Shown: in pieces, positions 15,633 to 23,396 of the stretch | How positions within the stretch are numbered: the first letter of the stretch is position 1 | Layout of the letters: each line of letters opens with the position of its first letter | Origin: Jutongia huaianensis | GTDB lineage: Bacteria; Bacillota; Clostridia; Lachnospirales; Lachnospiraceae | Length of the DNA: 52,023 nt | Assembly (NCBI RefSeq): GCF_014384985.1 | Contig: NZ_JACRSX010000021.1 | Coordinates: 1 to 52,023 of the forward strand | Reading direction: 5' to 3' | Position numbers and translations under genes: made by a program | The notes under the pieces: model-generated | Databases searched by the model: none | The model's input: only the letters and a program-made list of their open reading frames with translations | Told to the model about the DNA's origin: nothing

Positions 15633-17549
15633 ATGGAGTTAAATGATGCACAGAAAAAGGCGGTCTCTCATTTCGAGGGACCGATGATGGTCCTGGCGGG
15701 TCCGGGCTCTGGTAAAACCAGAGTCATTACCCACCGGGTCCGTTTTTTAATAGAGGAAAAGGGAGTCAATCCCTCAAATATCTTAGTGATTACATTTACA
15801 AAGGCAGCGGCCGTGGAGATGCGGGAACGCTACCGGCAGATGGCACCGGCATATAGTGCGCCGGTTTCTTTTAGTACATTTCATTCTATTTTTTTCACAA
15901 TTTTAAAACATGCGTATCATTATAAGGCAAGTAATATTATCCGGGAAGACATGCGTCGTCAGCTTTTGAAGGAGATTGTGGACGAGACGGACATTGAGAT
16001 ACAGGATGAAAACGAATTCCTTAATGATCTGGGGTCTGAGATCAGCCGGGTGAAAGGCGGGAGGATGGATCTGGCTCATTACTATTCTCCGAATTGCCCG
16101 GGAGATACCTTTCGACGGATCTACGAGAAATATCAGAATGGTCTGGCAAGAAAACGGCTTTTGGATTTTGATGATATGCTTGTATACTGTTATGAGCTTC
16201 TGGATCAGCGTCCGGATATCCGCCGGATGTGGCAGAGACAATTTCCGTATATTCTCATTGATGAGTTTCAGGACATCAACCAGGTACAGTATGACGTGGT
16301 CAGGCTGTTGGCGCAGCCTCACAATAATCTGTTTATTGTGGGGGATGATGACCAGTCGATCTACGGATTCCGTGGGGCGCGTCCGGATATTATGCAGAGC
16401 TTTGTAAAGGAATATTCACCGGAGATATGCAAGTTAAATATAAATTATAGGAGCAAAGGCGAGATCATTGCTCTGGCGGGTCGTGTGATCGGACACAATA
16501 AGAATCGTCTGGCGAAAAAGATCATAGGGACGGAAAAAGATTTTGTGGCGGGTTCTGCTGTGCGTGTGCAGGAATTCCAGGGGATGACCGAGCAGAATGA
16601 GAAGATCCGGGAGGAGATTCTTTCGTACCGCAATCAGAAGATCCCATACCGGGAGATGGCGGTGCTTTTTCGTACCAATACGCAGGCGAGGGCCATTAGT
16701 GCCAAGCTGAAGGAGTATAATATTCCTTTTGTGATGAAGGAAATGGTACCAAATCTTTATGACCACTGGATCGTGCGGGATATTCTGACGTATATCCGGG
16801 TGGCAATGGGCAACCGGGAGCGGGCAAATGTTTTGCGGATCATTAACCGGCCCAAGCGTTATGTTCATAGAAATGCATTGACGGAGCCTTATATTGATCT
16901 GAAGGAATTGGAGCTTTTTTATGAGGATAAGGACTGGATGGTGGACCGGATCGTGAATCTCCGGGCAGATCTGGGACTGATCGCAGATATGCGTCCCTAT
17001 GCAGCGGTCAATTTTATCCGCCGGGGTGTGGGATATGACGATTATATCCAGGAATATGCGGAATATCGTGGGATTCGTGCGGCTGATATGTACGAGATTC
17101 TGGACGAGCTGCAGGAGGCATCCAAGGGATTTAAAGATTTTGAAGAGTGGTTTGAATATATCCGCAGCTATGGCGAGGAACTAAAAAAGCAGAGCGAAAA
17201 AAGCCGTCAGTCGGACAATGGACAGCCGGAGGATGCGGTGATGCTTATGACCATGCATGGATCAAAGGGGCTGGAGTTTGAGTGCGTTTTTCTTCCGGAT
17301 GTCAATGAGGGGATCACACCGTATAATAAAGCGGTGCTCACAGAGGATATTGAGGAGGAGCGCCGGATGTTTTATGTGGCAATGACCCGCGCCAAATCGC
17401 ATCTTCACATTTATTATTTAAAGGAACGGTTCAGCAAGGAGGTTTCCGTTTCAAGATTTGTAGGGGAAATGCTTGGAACGCCCGGCACAGAGGCTGTAGT
17501 TTCTTCGGCAGCAGCCAGCTCACGCATTTCCTTTAAAAGAAAACGATAG
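15633..17549 (+). CDS. UvrD/PcrA-type superfamily 1 DNA helicase
   Basis: The 638-residue ATP-dependent 3'-5' helicase has all usual motifs in order: Q motif LNDAQKKAV, Walker A AGPGSGKT, DEFQDIN (Walker B), GDDDQSIYGFRGA (motif III), LNINYRS (IV), MTMHGSKGLEFE (V) and VAMTRAKSHL (VI). It is shorter than full-length PcrA/UvrD (about 720-750), mainly at the C-terminus, so it is a paralogue rather than certainly PcrA. The ATG at 15633 lies at the homology start. Its last 136 bases overlap the convergent DUF2508 gene. Confidence 0.9.
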   Translation: MELNDAQKKAVSHFEGPMMVLAGPGSGKTRVITHRVRFLIEEKGVNPSNILVITFTKAAAVEMRERYRQMAPAYSAPVSFSTFHSIFFTILKHAYHYKASNIIREDMRRQLLKEIVDETDIEIQDENEFLNDLGSEISRVKGGRMDLAHYYSPNCPGDTFRRIYEKYQNGLARKRLLDFDDMLVYCYELLDQRPDIRRMWQRQFPYILIDEFQDINQVQYDVVRLLAQPHNNLFIVGDDDQSIYGFRGARPDIMQSFVKEYSPEICKLNINYRSKGEIIALAGRVIGHNKNRLAKKIIGTEKDFVAGSAVRVQEFQGMTEQNEKIREEILSYRNQKIPYREMAVLFRTNTQARAISAKLKEYNIPFVMKEMVPNLYDHWIVRDILTYIRVAMGNRERANVLRIINRPKRYVHRNALTEPYIDLKELELFYEDKDWMVDRIVNLRADLGLIADMRPYAAVNFIRRGVGYDDYIQEYAEYRGIRAADMYEILDELQEASKGFKDFEEWFEYIRSYGEELKKQSEKSRQSDNGQPEDAVMLMTMHGSKGLEFECVFLPDVNEGITPYNKAVLTEDIEEERRMFYVAMTRAKSHLHIYYLKERFSKEVSVSRFVGEMLGTPGTEAVVSSAAASSRISFKRKR

Positions 17550-17728
17550 CGCACATTTGCGGCGTTCATTTCATATATATATCGGTCAATGAGATCCGGC
17601 TCATTTGTGTTCTGGAGCCCCAGCCAGGCATCATTGATAGCCTGCTGACAATCTCTAATCGCTTTTTTGAGAAAATCCTTTCGTTTTGGAGGGATTTTCT
17701 TTTTGTTTTTCCATACTAATTGAATCAT
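17414..17728 (-). CDS. DUF2508 (YaaL-like) family protein
   Basis: The small protein (104 residues from the ATG at 17728; a frame from 17740 is possible) contains FLKKAIRDCQQAINDAWLGL followed by DPDLIDRYIYEMNAA-like sequence (seen here as EPDLIDRYIYEMNAANVRYRFLL), the pattern of DUF2508/YaaL proteins. In sporulating Firmicutes this family is typically found upstream of bofA. Here bofA lies just downstream but on the opposite strand. GAGG six bases before 17728 supports that start. The last 45 or so residues are read antisense to the helicase gene and may be a non-homologous extension. Confidence 0.7.
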   Translation of the reverse strand: MIQLVWKNKKKIPPKRKDFLKKAIRDCQQAINDAWLGLQNTNEPDLIDRYIYEMNAANVRYRFLLKEMRELAAAEETTASVPGVPSISPTNLETETSLLNRSFK

Positions 17729-18004
17729 AATCATCCTCATTTCTGTTAGTGGCTTGAACCATGCATCATATTATATGTTAAGTATAGACACGCTCTTTTC
17801 AAAATATACGCAGTTTGTCCTATGTTTTGGAAAAATATTTAGATTTCGTATTGCGCCAGGAACGGTCATATGGGATTGGGACGTGCATATATTTTACAGA
17901 GAAGGAAATGAAGTGGGCTTACTCACCTTGTTCTTAAATGACAGTTGCTATTTTGAAAATATGAGAGGTGTCGTGTCAGAAACGGCATATGGGAGGAAAT
18001 TGCA

Positions 18005-18268
18005 TTGTATAAAGCGGCATTTTTGGTTTTGGTTATTATGTTTTTAGTTTGCATATGGCGAAATATGGGAAGGGTGCTAATGAATGCAGTCATCAGGTGC
18101 CTGTTTTGCCTGATCTGCGTCTATTTATGTAACGGCATGATCCAGTATTGTGGGGGAAATATTGCCGTCAAAATTAACGAAATTACGGTATGTGTTTCGA
18201 CACTTTTGGGGATAAGTGGAGTGGCGGGACTTTATGTGTTACAGTTATTTTTTACAATTCACGGATAA
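18005..18268 (+). CDS. bofA: pro-sigma-K processing inhibitor BofA family protein
   Basis: The 87-residue protein has two hydrophobic segments and the BofA signature region GGNIAVKINEITVCVSTLLG followed by ISGVAGLYVLQLFF. BofA sits in the outer forespore membrane and holds the SpoIVFB protease inactive until a forespore signal arrives. The start is the TTG at 18005, preceded by GGGAGG at optimal distance; there is no ATG in frame nearby. Its presence next to a DUF2508 gene suggests a spore-forming host. No T-rich terminator is seen before the Tad promoter. Confidence 0.8.
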   Translation: MYKAAFLVLVIMFLVCIWRNMGRVLMNAVIRCLFCLICVYLCNGMIQYCGGNIAVKINEITVCVSTLLGISGVAGLYVLQLFFTIHG

Positions 18269-18300
18269 AAATTTGGGAGATTTGCACAGATTTTTGACGT

Positions 18301-18329
18301 TTGACAGCCTCCGGTGCGGGTGTTATAGT
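18301..18329 (+). promoter_or_regulatory. strong promoter of the Tad pilus operon
   Basis: TTGACA at 18301-18306, a 17-base spacer and TATAGT at 18324-18329, a near-consensus sigma-A site. The start codon of the first gene is only about 22 bases past the predicted transcript start. Confidence 0.85.
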
Positions 18330-18357
18330 GGGCGACACCAAAGCGAAGGGAGGTGAT

Positions 18358-18876
18358 GTGATCGACGTTGTTGCAATGACCATATTATGGATCCTTAGCT
18401 CTGTCAGCGATCTGCGCGAGTATCAAATACCAAATGATCTGATCCTGGCGGGGTGGCTGGCGGCGTTGGTCTGCCGTCTGTATATACAGGGGATTTACGG
18501 AATGGGAGCCGGGATCTGCTGTATTGTGGCAGGAATCCTTGTATTACTGCCGGTGTATGGTGTCCACGGAATGGGAGCCGGGGATATCAAGCTTTTATCG
18601 GTGGTTGGTGCAATGTATGGGATGAAATTATGGATACAGACAGGGATCGTGTTTGCGCTTCTGGCGGCATTGTTTTCTTTTGTCTATATGTTGATAAATC
18701 GTCTTTTTGTGAATCGAATGCGCTATTTTTTTCACTTTGTGATTTTAGACCACAAAAAATCGTATTATGATGCGACGAGGGACGGCAGATCCATGGTGAT
18801 CCCGTTAGCTCCGGTAATGGCTCTGGCATACTATATGGTTTTTTTCTGCCGGTTATCCGGCGGAATGAAGGGTTAA
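18358..18876 (+). CDS. A24 prepilin peptidase (TadV/CpaA-like)
   Basis: The 172-residue polytopic membrane aspartyl protease cleaves Flp prepilins. The two catalytic aspartates lie in SDLREYQIPND (near the N-terminus) and in the family motif GMGAGDIKLL (about residue 75-84). It starts at the GTG at 18358, with GGGAGGTGAT directly upstream. The longer frame starting at TTG 18301 is excluded because that TTG is the promoter -35 box. It is the first gene of the Tad operon. Confidence 0.88.
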   Translation: MIDVVAMTILWILSSVSDLREYQIPNDLILAGWLAALVCRLYIQGIYGMGAGICCIVAGILVLLPVYGVHGMGAGDIKLLSVVGAMYGMKLWIQTGIVFALLAALFSFVYMLINRLFVNRMRYFFHFVILDHKKSYYDATRDGRSMVIPLAPVMALAYYMVFFCRLSGGMKG

Positions 18877-18895
18877 ATATGACAGGGGGGATTTT

Positions 18896-19801
18896 TTGAA
18901 CAAGTTATTGGTGGCTTTATATGATACACAGGGATATATGAAAGCCTTAGCAGAATATTTTGGAAAAAAGAATTTTTTGCTGGCCAGCCGGCTTTTTACT
19001 AAAGCAGAAAGTCTGAATGATTTTTTGAAGGAAAGGCAGCCGGATGTACTGCTTTTGGGACAGGATGTGGATCGGACAGGTCTGAAACATCTGGACCATG
19101 TAAAGCAATTGGTTATTTTGTCGGAGGGAAACTGTGTGTCAGAGGGCAGGGAAGACTATCCCCTGATCTTCAAATATCAGTCTGCAGAAAATATTTTAAA
19201 GGAAATCTTTGCCATTCTGGAGGAAGGCACTCCGAAGGAGTCAGGGATTGCAGGGAAAATGTGTGGCCGGATGGAGATATGGGGCATCTATCATCCATAT
19301 CAGGCACCGCTGACGATGCAGCAGATCTGTCCGGAGCAGGGAGATTCCGGCAAAAGATGTTTGCGGATCAGTATGGAGCTTTTGGGTGGGGAGGAATATA
19401 AGGATTTGTCCGGAGATGACCGCGGACTGTCGGAGATTATTTTTTATCTGAAACAAAAAAATGAGAGGCTGGCGTTAAAGCTTCGGCAGCTGGTGCAGCA
19501 GAGCAATGGAATGGATCATATCCGCCCGGTAACCGATTTCCGAGATCTTTACAGTTTGTGCCGGGAGGATGTGGACAGGCTGTTGACCGTGATTTCCGGC
19601 GAGACAGGCTATGAGAGGGTAATCTTTGATATTGGCTTTTTGACAGATACGGCATTATATCTGTTGTATTGCTGTGATCGTATATATATTCCGAAAGCAC
19701 AGAGCTTGTGGGAGGAGAAGCAGGCAAATAGTCTGGAAAGGCTTCTGGTAAAAGAGGGATTGGAAGAGGTGCTGGAAAGTATTCGCTATATTGCAGTATA
19801 G
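18896..19801 (+). CDS. TadZ/CpaE-like pilus assembly protein without a P-loop
   Basis: The 301-residue product occupies the usual TadZ/CpaE slot, just before cpaF. The N-terminal part (1-115) looks like a receiver-type or atypical ATPase N-domain (QPDVLLLGQDVD). The C-terminal part has the family's late motif ETGYERVIFDIGF. At the position where TadZ proteins carry a Walker A lysine, here is WGIYHPYQAPLTMQQICPEQ, with no GKT/GKS, so ATP binding is probably lost. Translation starts at the TTG at 18896 after AGGGGGG. The assignment rests on position and weak motif similarity. Confidence 0.7.
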   Translation: MNKLLVALYDTQGYMKALAEYFGKKNFLLASRLFTKAESLNDFLKERQPDVLLLGQDVDRTGLKHLDHVKQLVILSEGNCVSEGREDYPLIFKYQSAENILKEIFAILEEGTPKESGIAGKMCGRMEIWGIYHPYQAPLTMQQICPEQGDSGKRCLRISMELLGGEEYKDLSGDDRGLSEIIFYLKQKNERLALKLRQLVQQSNGMDHIRPVTDFRDLYSLCREDVDRLLTVISGETGYERVIFDIGFLTDTALYLLYCCDRIYIPKAQSLWEEKQANSLERLLVKEGLEEVLESIRYIAV

Positions 19802-19815
19802 GGAGGAGCATATGT

Positions 19816-21063
19816 ATGGGAGAAAAGCATTTGGAACAAATCCAGCAGAAGATTCAGGAGGAGCTGTTGGCTGAACTGGAGCAGGGGATGAGTTTTTCCG
19901 ATGAGGAAATGCGTGATGAAATTGAATTACGCGTCCTAAAATATGGACAGATTGAATATCTGACGATCGAAGAAAAGCTGGAGCTTGCCAAGAAAATATT
20001 TAATTCCATTCGAAGGCTGGATGTTTTGGAGGAGCTTTTGGAAGATCCGGATATTACAGAGATTATGGTCAATGGTCCGGAGCATATTTTTATCGAAAAG
20101 GATGGGAAGCTGATGGACTCCGGGAAAAAATTCCAAAGTCGCAGCAAGCTGGAGGATGTGATCCAGCAGATCGTGTCAAAGGTAAACCGGGTCGTAAATG
20201 AAGCTTCGCCCATTGTGGATGTGCGGCTGCTGGATGGCTCCAGAGTGAATGTGGTGCTGCCGCCGGTTGCGTTAGACGGACCGGTTATGACAATCCGGAG
20301 ATTTCCGGAAACGCCCTTTCATATGGACAAGCTGTTGGAGCTGGGGAGCATTACACAGGAGGCTGCGGATTTTCTGCGGACACTGGTAGAGGCAAGGTAC
20401 AATATTTTTATCAGTGGAGGGACAGGTTCTGGAAAAACTACTTTTTTAAATGTCCTTTCCAATTATATTCCGGTTACGGAGCGTATCGTGACTATTGAAG
20501 ATTCCGCAGAGCTTCAGATCCGGAATGTTGCCAATCTGGTAAGGCTGGAAACAAGAAATGCTAATCTGGAGGGGAAAAATGCCGTGACGATCCGTGATCT
20601 GGTGCGTTCGGCCCTTCGTCAGAGGCCGGATCGAATTATTATTGGAGAAATTCGTGATGCGGCGGTGATTGAGCTTTTGAGTGCTATGAATACCGGACAT
20701 GATGGAAGTATTTCGACAGGCCATGCCAACAGCCCCGCGGATATGCTTCGCAGAATGGAGACACTGGTACTCACCGGAATGGAGATTCCGCTGGCAGCAG
20801 TCCGCAGCCAGATTGCCTCTGCGATTGAAATTGTAGTGCAATTGGGAAGACTCCGGGACAAGTCCCGGAAGGTATTGGAAATTGATGAGGTTTGTGGGAT
20901 TGACCAGGGGGAAATTGTTTTGCGGCCGCTTTATCAGTTCCGGGAGACAGAGAACAGCACCAGAGAGAGGGTGGAGGGAAGACTGATGACCACGGGGAAT
21001 TCTTTATTGAATCGCAGAAAACTTGTTATGGCGGGAAAGGAGAGGACGGTTGAGATTTCGTAA
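19816..21063 (+). CDS. cpaF: CpaF/TadA secretion ATPase
   Basis: The 415-residue hexameric ATPase powers Flp pilus assembly. Walker A is SGGTGSGKTTFLN (about 198-210). The Asp box IVTIEDSAELQI, the ALRQRPDRIIIGEIRDAA Walker B region and the His box NTGHDGSISTGHANS all follow in order. The N-terminal MVNGPEHIFIEKDG segment is typical of the family. The ATG at 19816 comes after GGGAGGAGCATATGT. The stop overlaps the start of the next gene. Confidence 0.95.
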   Translation: MGEKHLEQIQQKIQEELLAELEQGMSFSDEEMRDEIELRVLKYGQIEYLTIEEKLELAKKIFNSIRRLDVLEELLEDPDITEIMVNGPEHIFIEKDGKLMDSGKKFQSRSKLEDVIQQIVSKVNRVVNEASPIVDVRLLDGSRVNVVLPPVALDGPVMTIRRFPETPFHMDKLLELGSITQEAADFLRTLVEARYNIFISGGTGSGKTTFLNVLSNYIPVTERIVTIEDSAELQIRNVANLVRLETRNANLEGKNAVTIRDLVRSALRQRPDRIIIGEIRDAAVIELLSAMNTGHDGSISTGHANSPADMLRRMETLVLTGMEIPLAAVRSQIASAIEIVVQLGRLRDKSRKVLEIDEVCGIDQGEIVLRPLYQFRETENSTRERVEGRLMTTGNSLLNRRKLVMAGKERTVEIS

Positions 21064-21769
21064 GCGGCAGATAGATATGATCCGATCCGGGACAGAAATT
21101 TTTGTGCTTCTGATATTGTTTTACAGAAGTATGTTGTGGGTGGCAGTTTTGTGGATACCATTATTCTATCTGCGATATCGCCGTCTACGACTCAAATGGG
21201 AGGAGGAGAGGCGTTGGCAGCTGAATCTGGAATTTAAAGAAGGGCTTCAGGGGATTGCTGCGGCATTAAACGCCGGTTATTCCGTAGAAAATGCCATAGA
21301 AGAGAGTCGAAGGGATCTAAAGGTTTTGTATGGGCAGGAATCTCTGTTGTGCTGGGAATTTCAGATTATGCTGGAGCAGCTGCGGATGAATCGCCCTGTA
21401 GAACAGGTTATGGATGAACTTGCGGACAGAAGCAAGGTGGAGGATATCAAAAGCTTTGCAGAGGTATTTCGGACAGCTCGCAGATCCGGAGGAGATCTGG
21501 TATCCATAACCAGAGTCTGTGCAGAACGGATTGCAGAAAAGATAGAGGTCAGCAGGGAGATTCGTACTTTGTTTGCAGGAAAGCAGATGGAGGGGAAAAT
21601 TATGAATGTGGTTCCTTTGGGAATAATATTTTATTTTTGGATCTGTTCTCCGGGATTTCTGGATTGCTTTTATGGAGGTATATGGGGACGGATTATGATG
21701 AGTATCTTTTTGGAAATATATATTGCGGCATATCTGCTCAGCGAGAAGATATGCAGAATTCGTTTTTAG
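21050..21769 (+). CDS. TadB-like pilus platform protein (type II secretion F domain)
   Basis: The 239-residue membrane protein has hydrophobic segments near residues 10-32 and two at the C-terminus, around a cytoplasmic GspF/T2SSF domain (EFKEGLQGIAAALNAGYS, FRTARRSGGDLV). TTG at 21050 is preferred as start because AAAGGAGAGG precedes it; a longer frame from TTG 21023 has no ribosome site. It overlaps the cpaF stop by 14 bases. With the next gene it would form the inner membrane platform. Confidence 0.82.
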   Translation: MRFRKRQIDMIRSGTEIFVLLILFYRSMLWVAVLWIPLFYLRYRRLRLKWEEERRWQLNLEFKEGLQGIAAALNAGYSVENAIEESRRDLKVLYGQESLLCWEFQIMLEQLRMNRPVEQVMDELADRSKVEDIKSFAEVFRTARRSGGDLVSITRVCAERIAEKIEVSREIRTLFAGKQMEGKIMNVVPLGIIFYFWICSPGFLDCFYGGIWGRIMMSIFLEIYIAAYLLSEKICRIRF

Positions 21770-21794
21770 TATAGAGGATAGAGAGGAGGAGGGG

Positions 21795-23180
21795 ATGCAG
21801 AGGGGAAAATTGTTTTGCAAAAAAATCGAACAAAAAATAGGATCTCTGGCCTTTGGACTGCATCTTTTATGGCGGGTGCGACTTCATATCCCGTTTTCTC
21901 AGGACAGGATGAAGCAGTTGCAGATGCTTTGGCCGGGAAAATCGCCAAAAGAGCTGGAGGAAAGGGATGATTGCCGGAGGTTTACTTTATGGATTCTTCT
22001 CGTGATCGGTACTGTGTTTTTGACAGTCGTTGCGTGGGGTGGAGAGAGAGGTTCTCAGTATCTAAAGGGAAACGGTTATCTGGAACGGCGCGAGCCGGGA
22101 AAGGGACAGCAGAAGGCGAAGCTTCAGATAAGGGGACAAGGTGTACAAAAAAAGGTACAGATTGTTGTGCCGGAGAGAAAATATCGTCCGGAGGAGCTGC
22201 AGGCGAAATTGGAAGAAGGAAGAAATTATATTATCAAGAAATATCTGGGAGAAAATAAAACAGCAGAGAAGGTGACGAAGCCACTGTGTCTTGTGTCCGA
22301 AATAAAGGACAGTGCTATTAAGGTGAAATGGAAGCTGGATGGGGATGGTTATATTAACCGGGACGGAACATTAAATAACAGGACACTGTCTCAGAAAACA
22401 GAGGTATCTATTACGGCGTATATGGTATACGGGGATGTGAAGGAACCGGTGGAGTTGGAGCTTTTTATCTGTCCCGTTCAAAAGAGTTATGAGCAGAGGC
22501 TGTGGGAGAATTGGGAAAGCCGGCTGGAAGAGGAAAAAGAACGGTCGGCACAGCAAAAGGTACTGAAACTGCCACGGGAGGCAGCGGGAAGGAAGCTTTT
22601 CTACCGGGAGGTGAAAGAACGTTTCTGGTGTCGTGTGTTTCTTGCAGGAGGGCTGTTATGTATCTGCATTCCGTTTCTTTTGGATTATCAGACAGAGCAG
22701 GGGATAAAGAAAAGAGACCGGCAGTTACAGACGGAATATCCGGAAATGGTGGAGCGTTTTATCTTATTGCTGGGGGCCGGTCTGACCATACGGGGAACCT
22801 GGCTCAGGATCGCGGGGGAGTATGAAAGACGAAGGGCATCCGGAGAAATCTCATACAACTATTTGTATGAGGAAATGCTGTTGACGAGGAATGATATGGA
22901 AAATGGAAAAAGCGAAGCAGCGGCGTACACGTCATTTGGAAGACGGATTTCGATGCTGCAGTATATGAAATTCAGTACGTTATTGGTGCAAAACTTAAAG
23001 AAAGGTTCCGATGATCTGCTTCGGCGGATGGAGCTGGAAGCTGAGGATGCGGTCCGGATTCGGCGGGAGCTTGCAAAAAAGCAGGGAGAAGAAGCGGGAA
23101 CAAAGCTTTTGCTTCCGATGATGCTGATGCTCGTGGTGGTGTTTGCAATAATTTTGACGGCAGCATTCCGGGCAATGTGA
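21795..23180 (+). CDS. TadC-like pilus platform protein with an extracytoplasmic Ig-like insertion
   Basis: The 461-residue protein ends in a T2SSF-type domain (EYPEMVERFILLLGAGLTIRG, about 315-335) and a C-terminal membrane segment (LLLPMMLMLVVVFAIIL). An early membrane helix (about 62-81) and a second (about 277-297) are separated by some 195 residues. Within these, about 161-227 resembles atrophied bacterial Ig domains: KVKWKLDGDGYINRDGTLNN then SITAYMVYGDVKEPVELELF. Ordinary TadC proteins, about 300 residues, lack this. ATG 21795 follows GAGGAGGAGGGG. The Ig reading is inference from the W...G..ING..DG pattern. Confidence 0.75.
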   Translation: MQRGKLFCKKIEQKIGSLAFGLHLLWRVRLHIPFSQDRMKQLQMLWPGKSPKELEERDDCRRFTLWILLVIGTVFLTVVAWGGERGSQYLKGNGYLERREPGKGQQKAKLQIRGQGVQKKVQIVVPERKYRPEELQAKLEEGRNYIIKKYLGENKTAEKVTKPLCLVSEIKDSAIKVKWKLDGDGYINRDGTLNNRTLSQKTEVSITAYMVYGDVKEPVELELFICPVQKSYEQRLWENWESRLEEEKERSAQQKVLKLPREAAGRKLFYREVKERFWCRVFLAGGLLCICIPFLLDYQTEQGIKKRDRQLQTEYPEMVERFILLLGAGLTIRGTWLRIAGEYERRRASGEISYNYLYEEMLLTRNDMENGKSEAAAYTSFGRRISMLQYMKFSTLLVQNLKKGSDDLLRRMELEAEDAVRIRRELAKKQGEEAGTKLLLPMMLMLVVVFAIILTAAFRAM

Positions 23181-23210
23181 TATGAAAACAAAGAAAGGAT
23201 GGAAGAAAAT

Positions 23211-23396
23211 ATGAATATGATCAGAAAGTTTTGGAAGGATGAGGATGGCATAGGTGTTGTGGAGATTGTGTTGATTCTGGTAATTCTTGTGGCGCTAATT
23301 GTAATTTTTAAGGATAAAATTACATCAATTATCAGCAGCGCATTTTCACAGATTGATGATGGGGCAGGGACGATCAATGATGGTATCAGTATATAA
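23211..23396 (+). CDS. flp: Flp-type IVb pilin
   Basis: The 61-residue prepilin has a short charged leader (MNMIRKFWKDEDG), then IGVVEIVLILVILVALIVIF, the hydrophobic polymerisation helix with Glu at +5 after the predicted cut behind Gly13. It is the major pilus subunit candidate and the substrate of the A24 peptidase(s). In-frame starts at 23199 and 23217 are also possible; 23211 was chosen because of GGAAG five bases upstream. The stop overlaps the next gene. Confidence 0.85.
   Translation: MNMIRKFWKDEDGIGVVEIVLILVILVALIVIFKDKITSIISSAFSQIDDGAGTINDGISI

Noticed and set aside
17754..18047. 97-residue plus frame before bofA
   Set aside because: No ribosome site, overlaps the well-supported TTG start of bofA in another frame, no motif.
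18301..18357. TTG start 57 bases upstream for the first prepilin peptidase
   Set aside because: The TTG is part of the promoter -35 TTGACA, and GTG 18358 has an ideal ribosome site.
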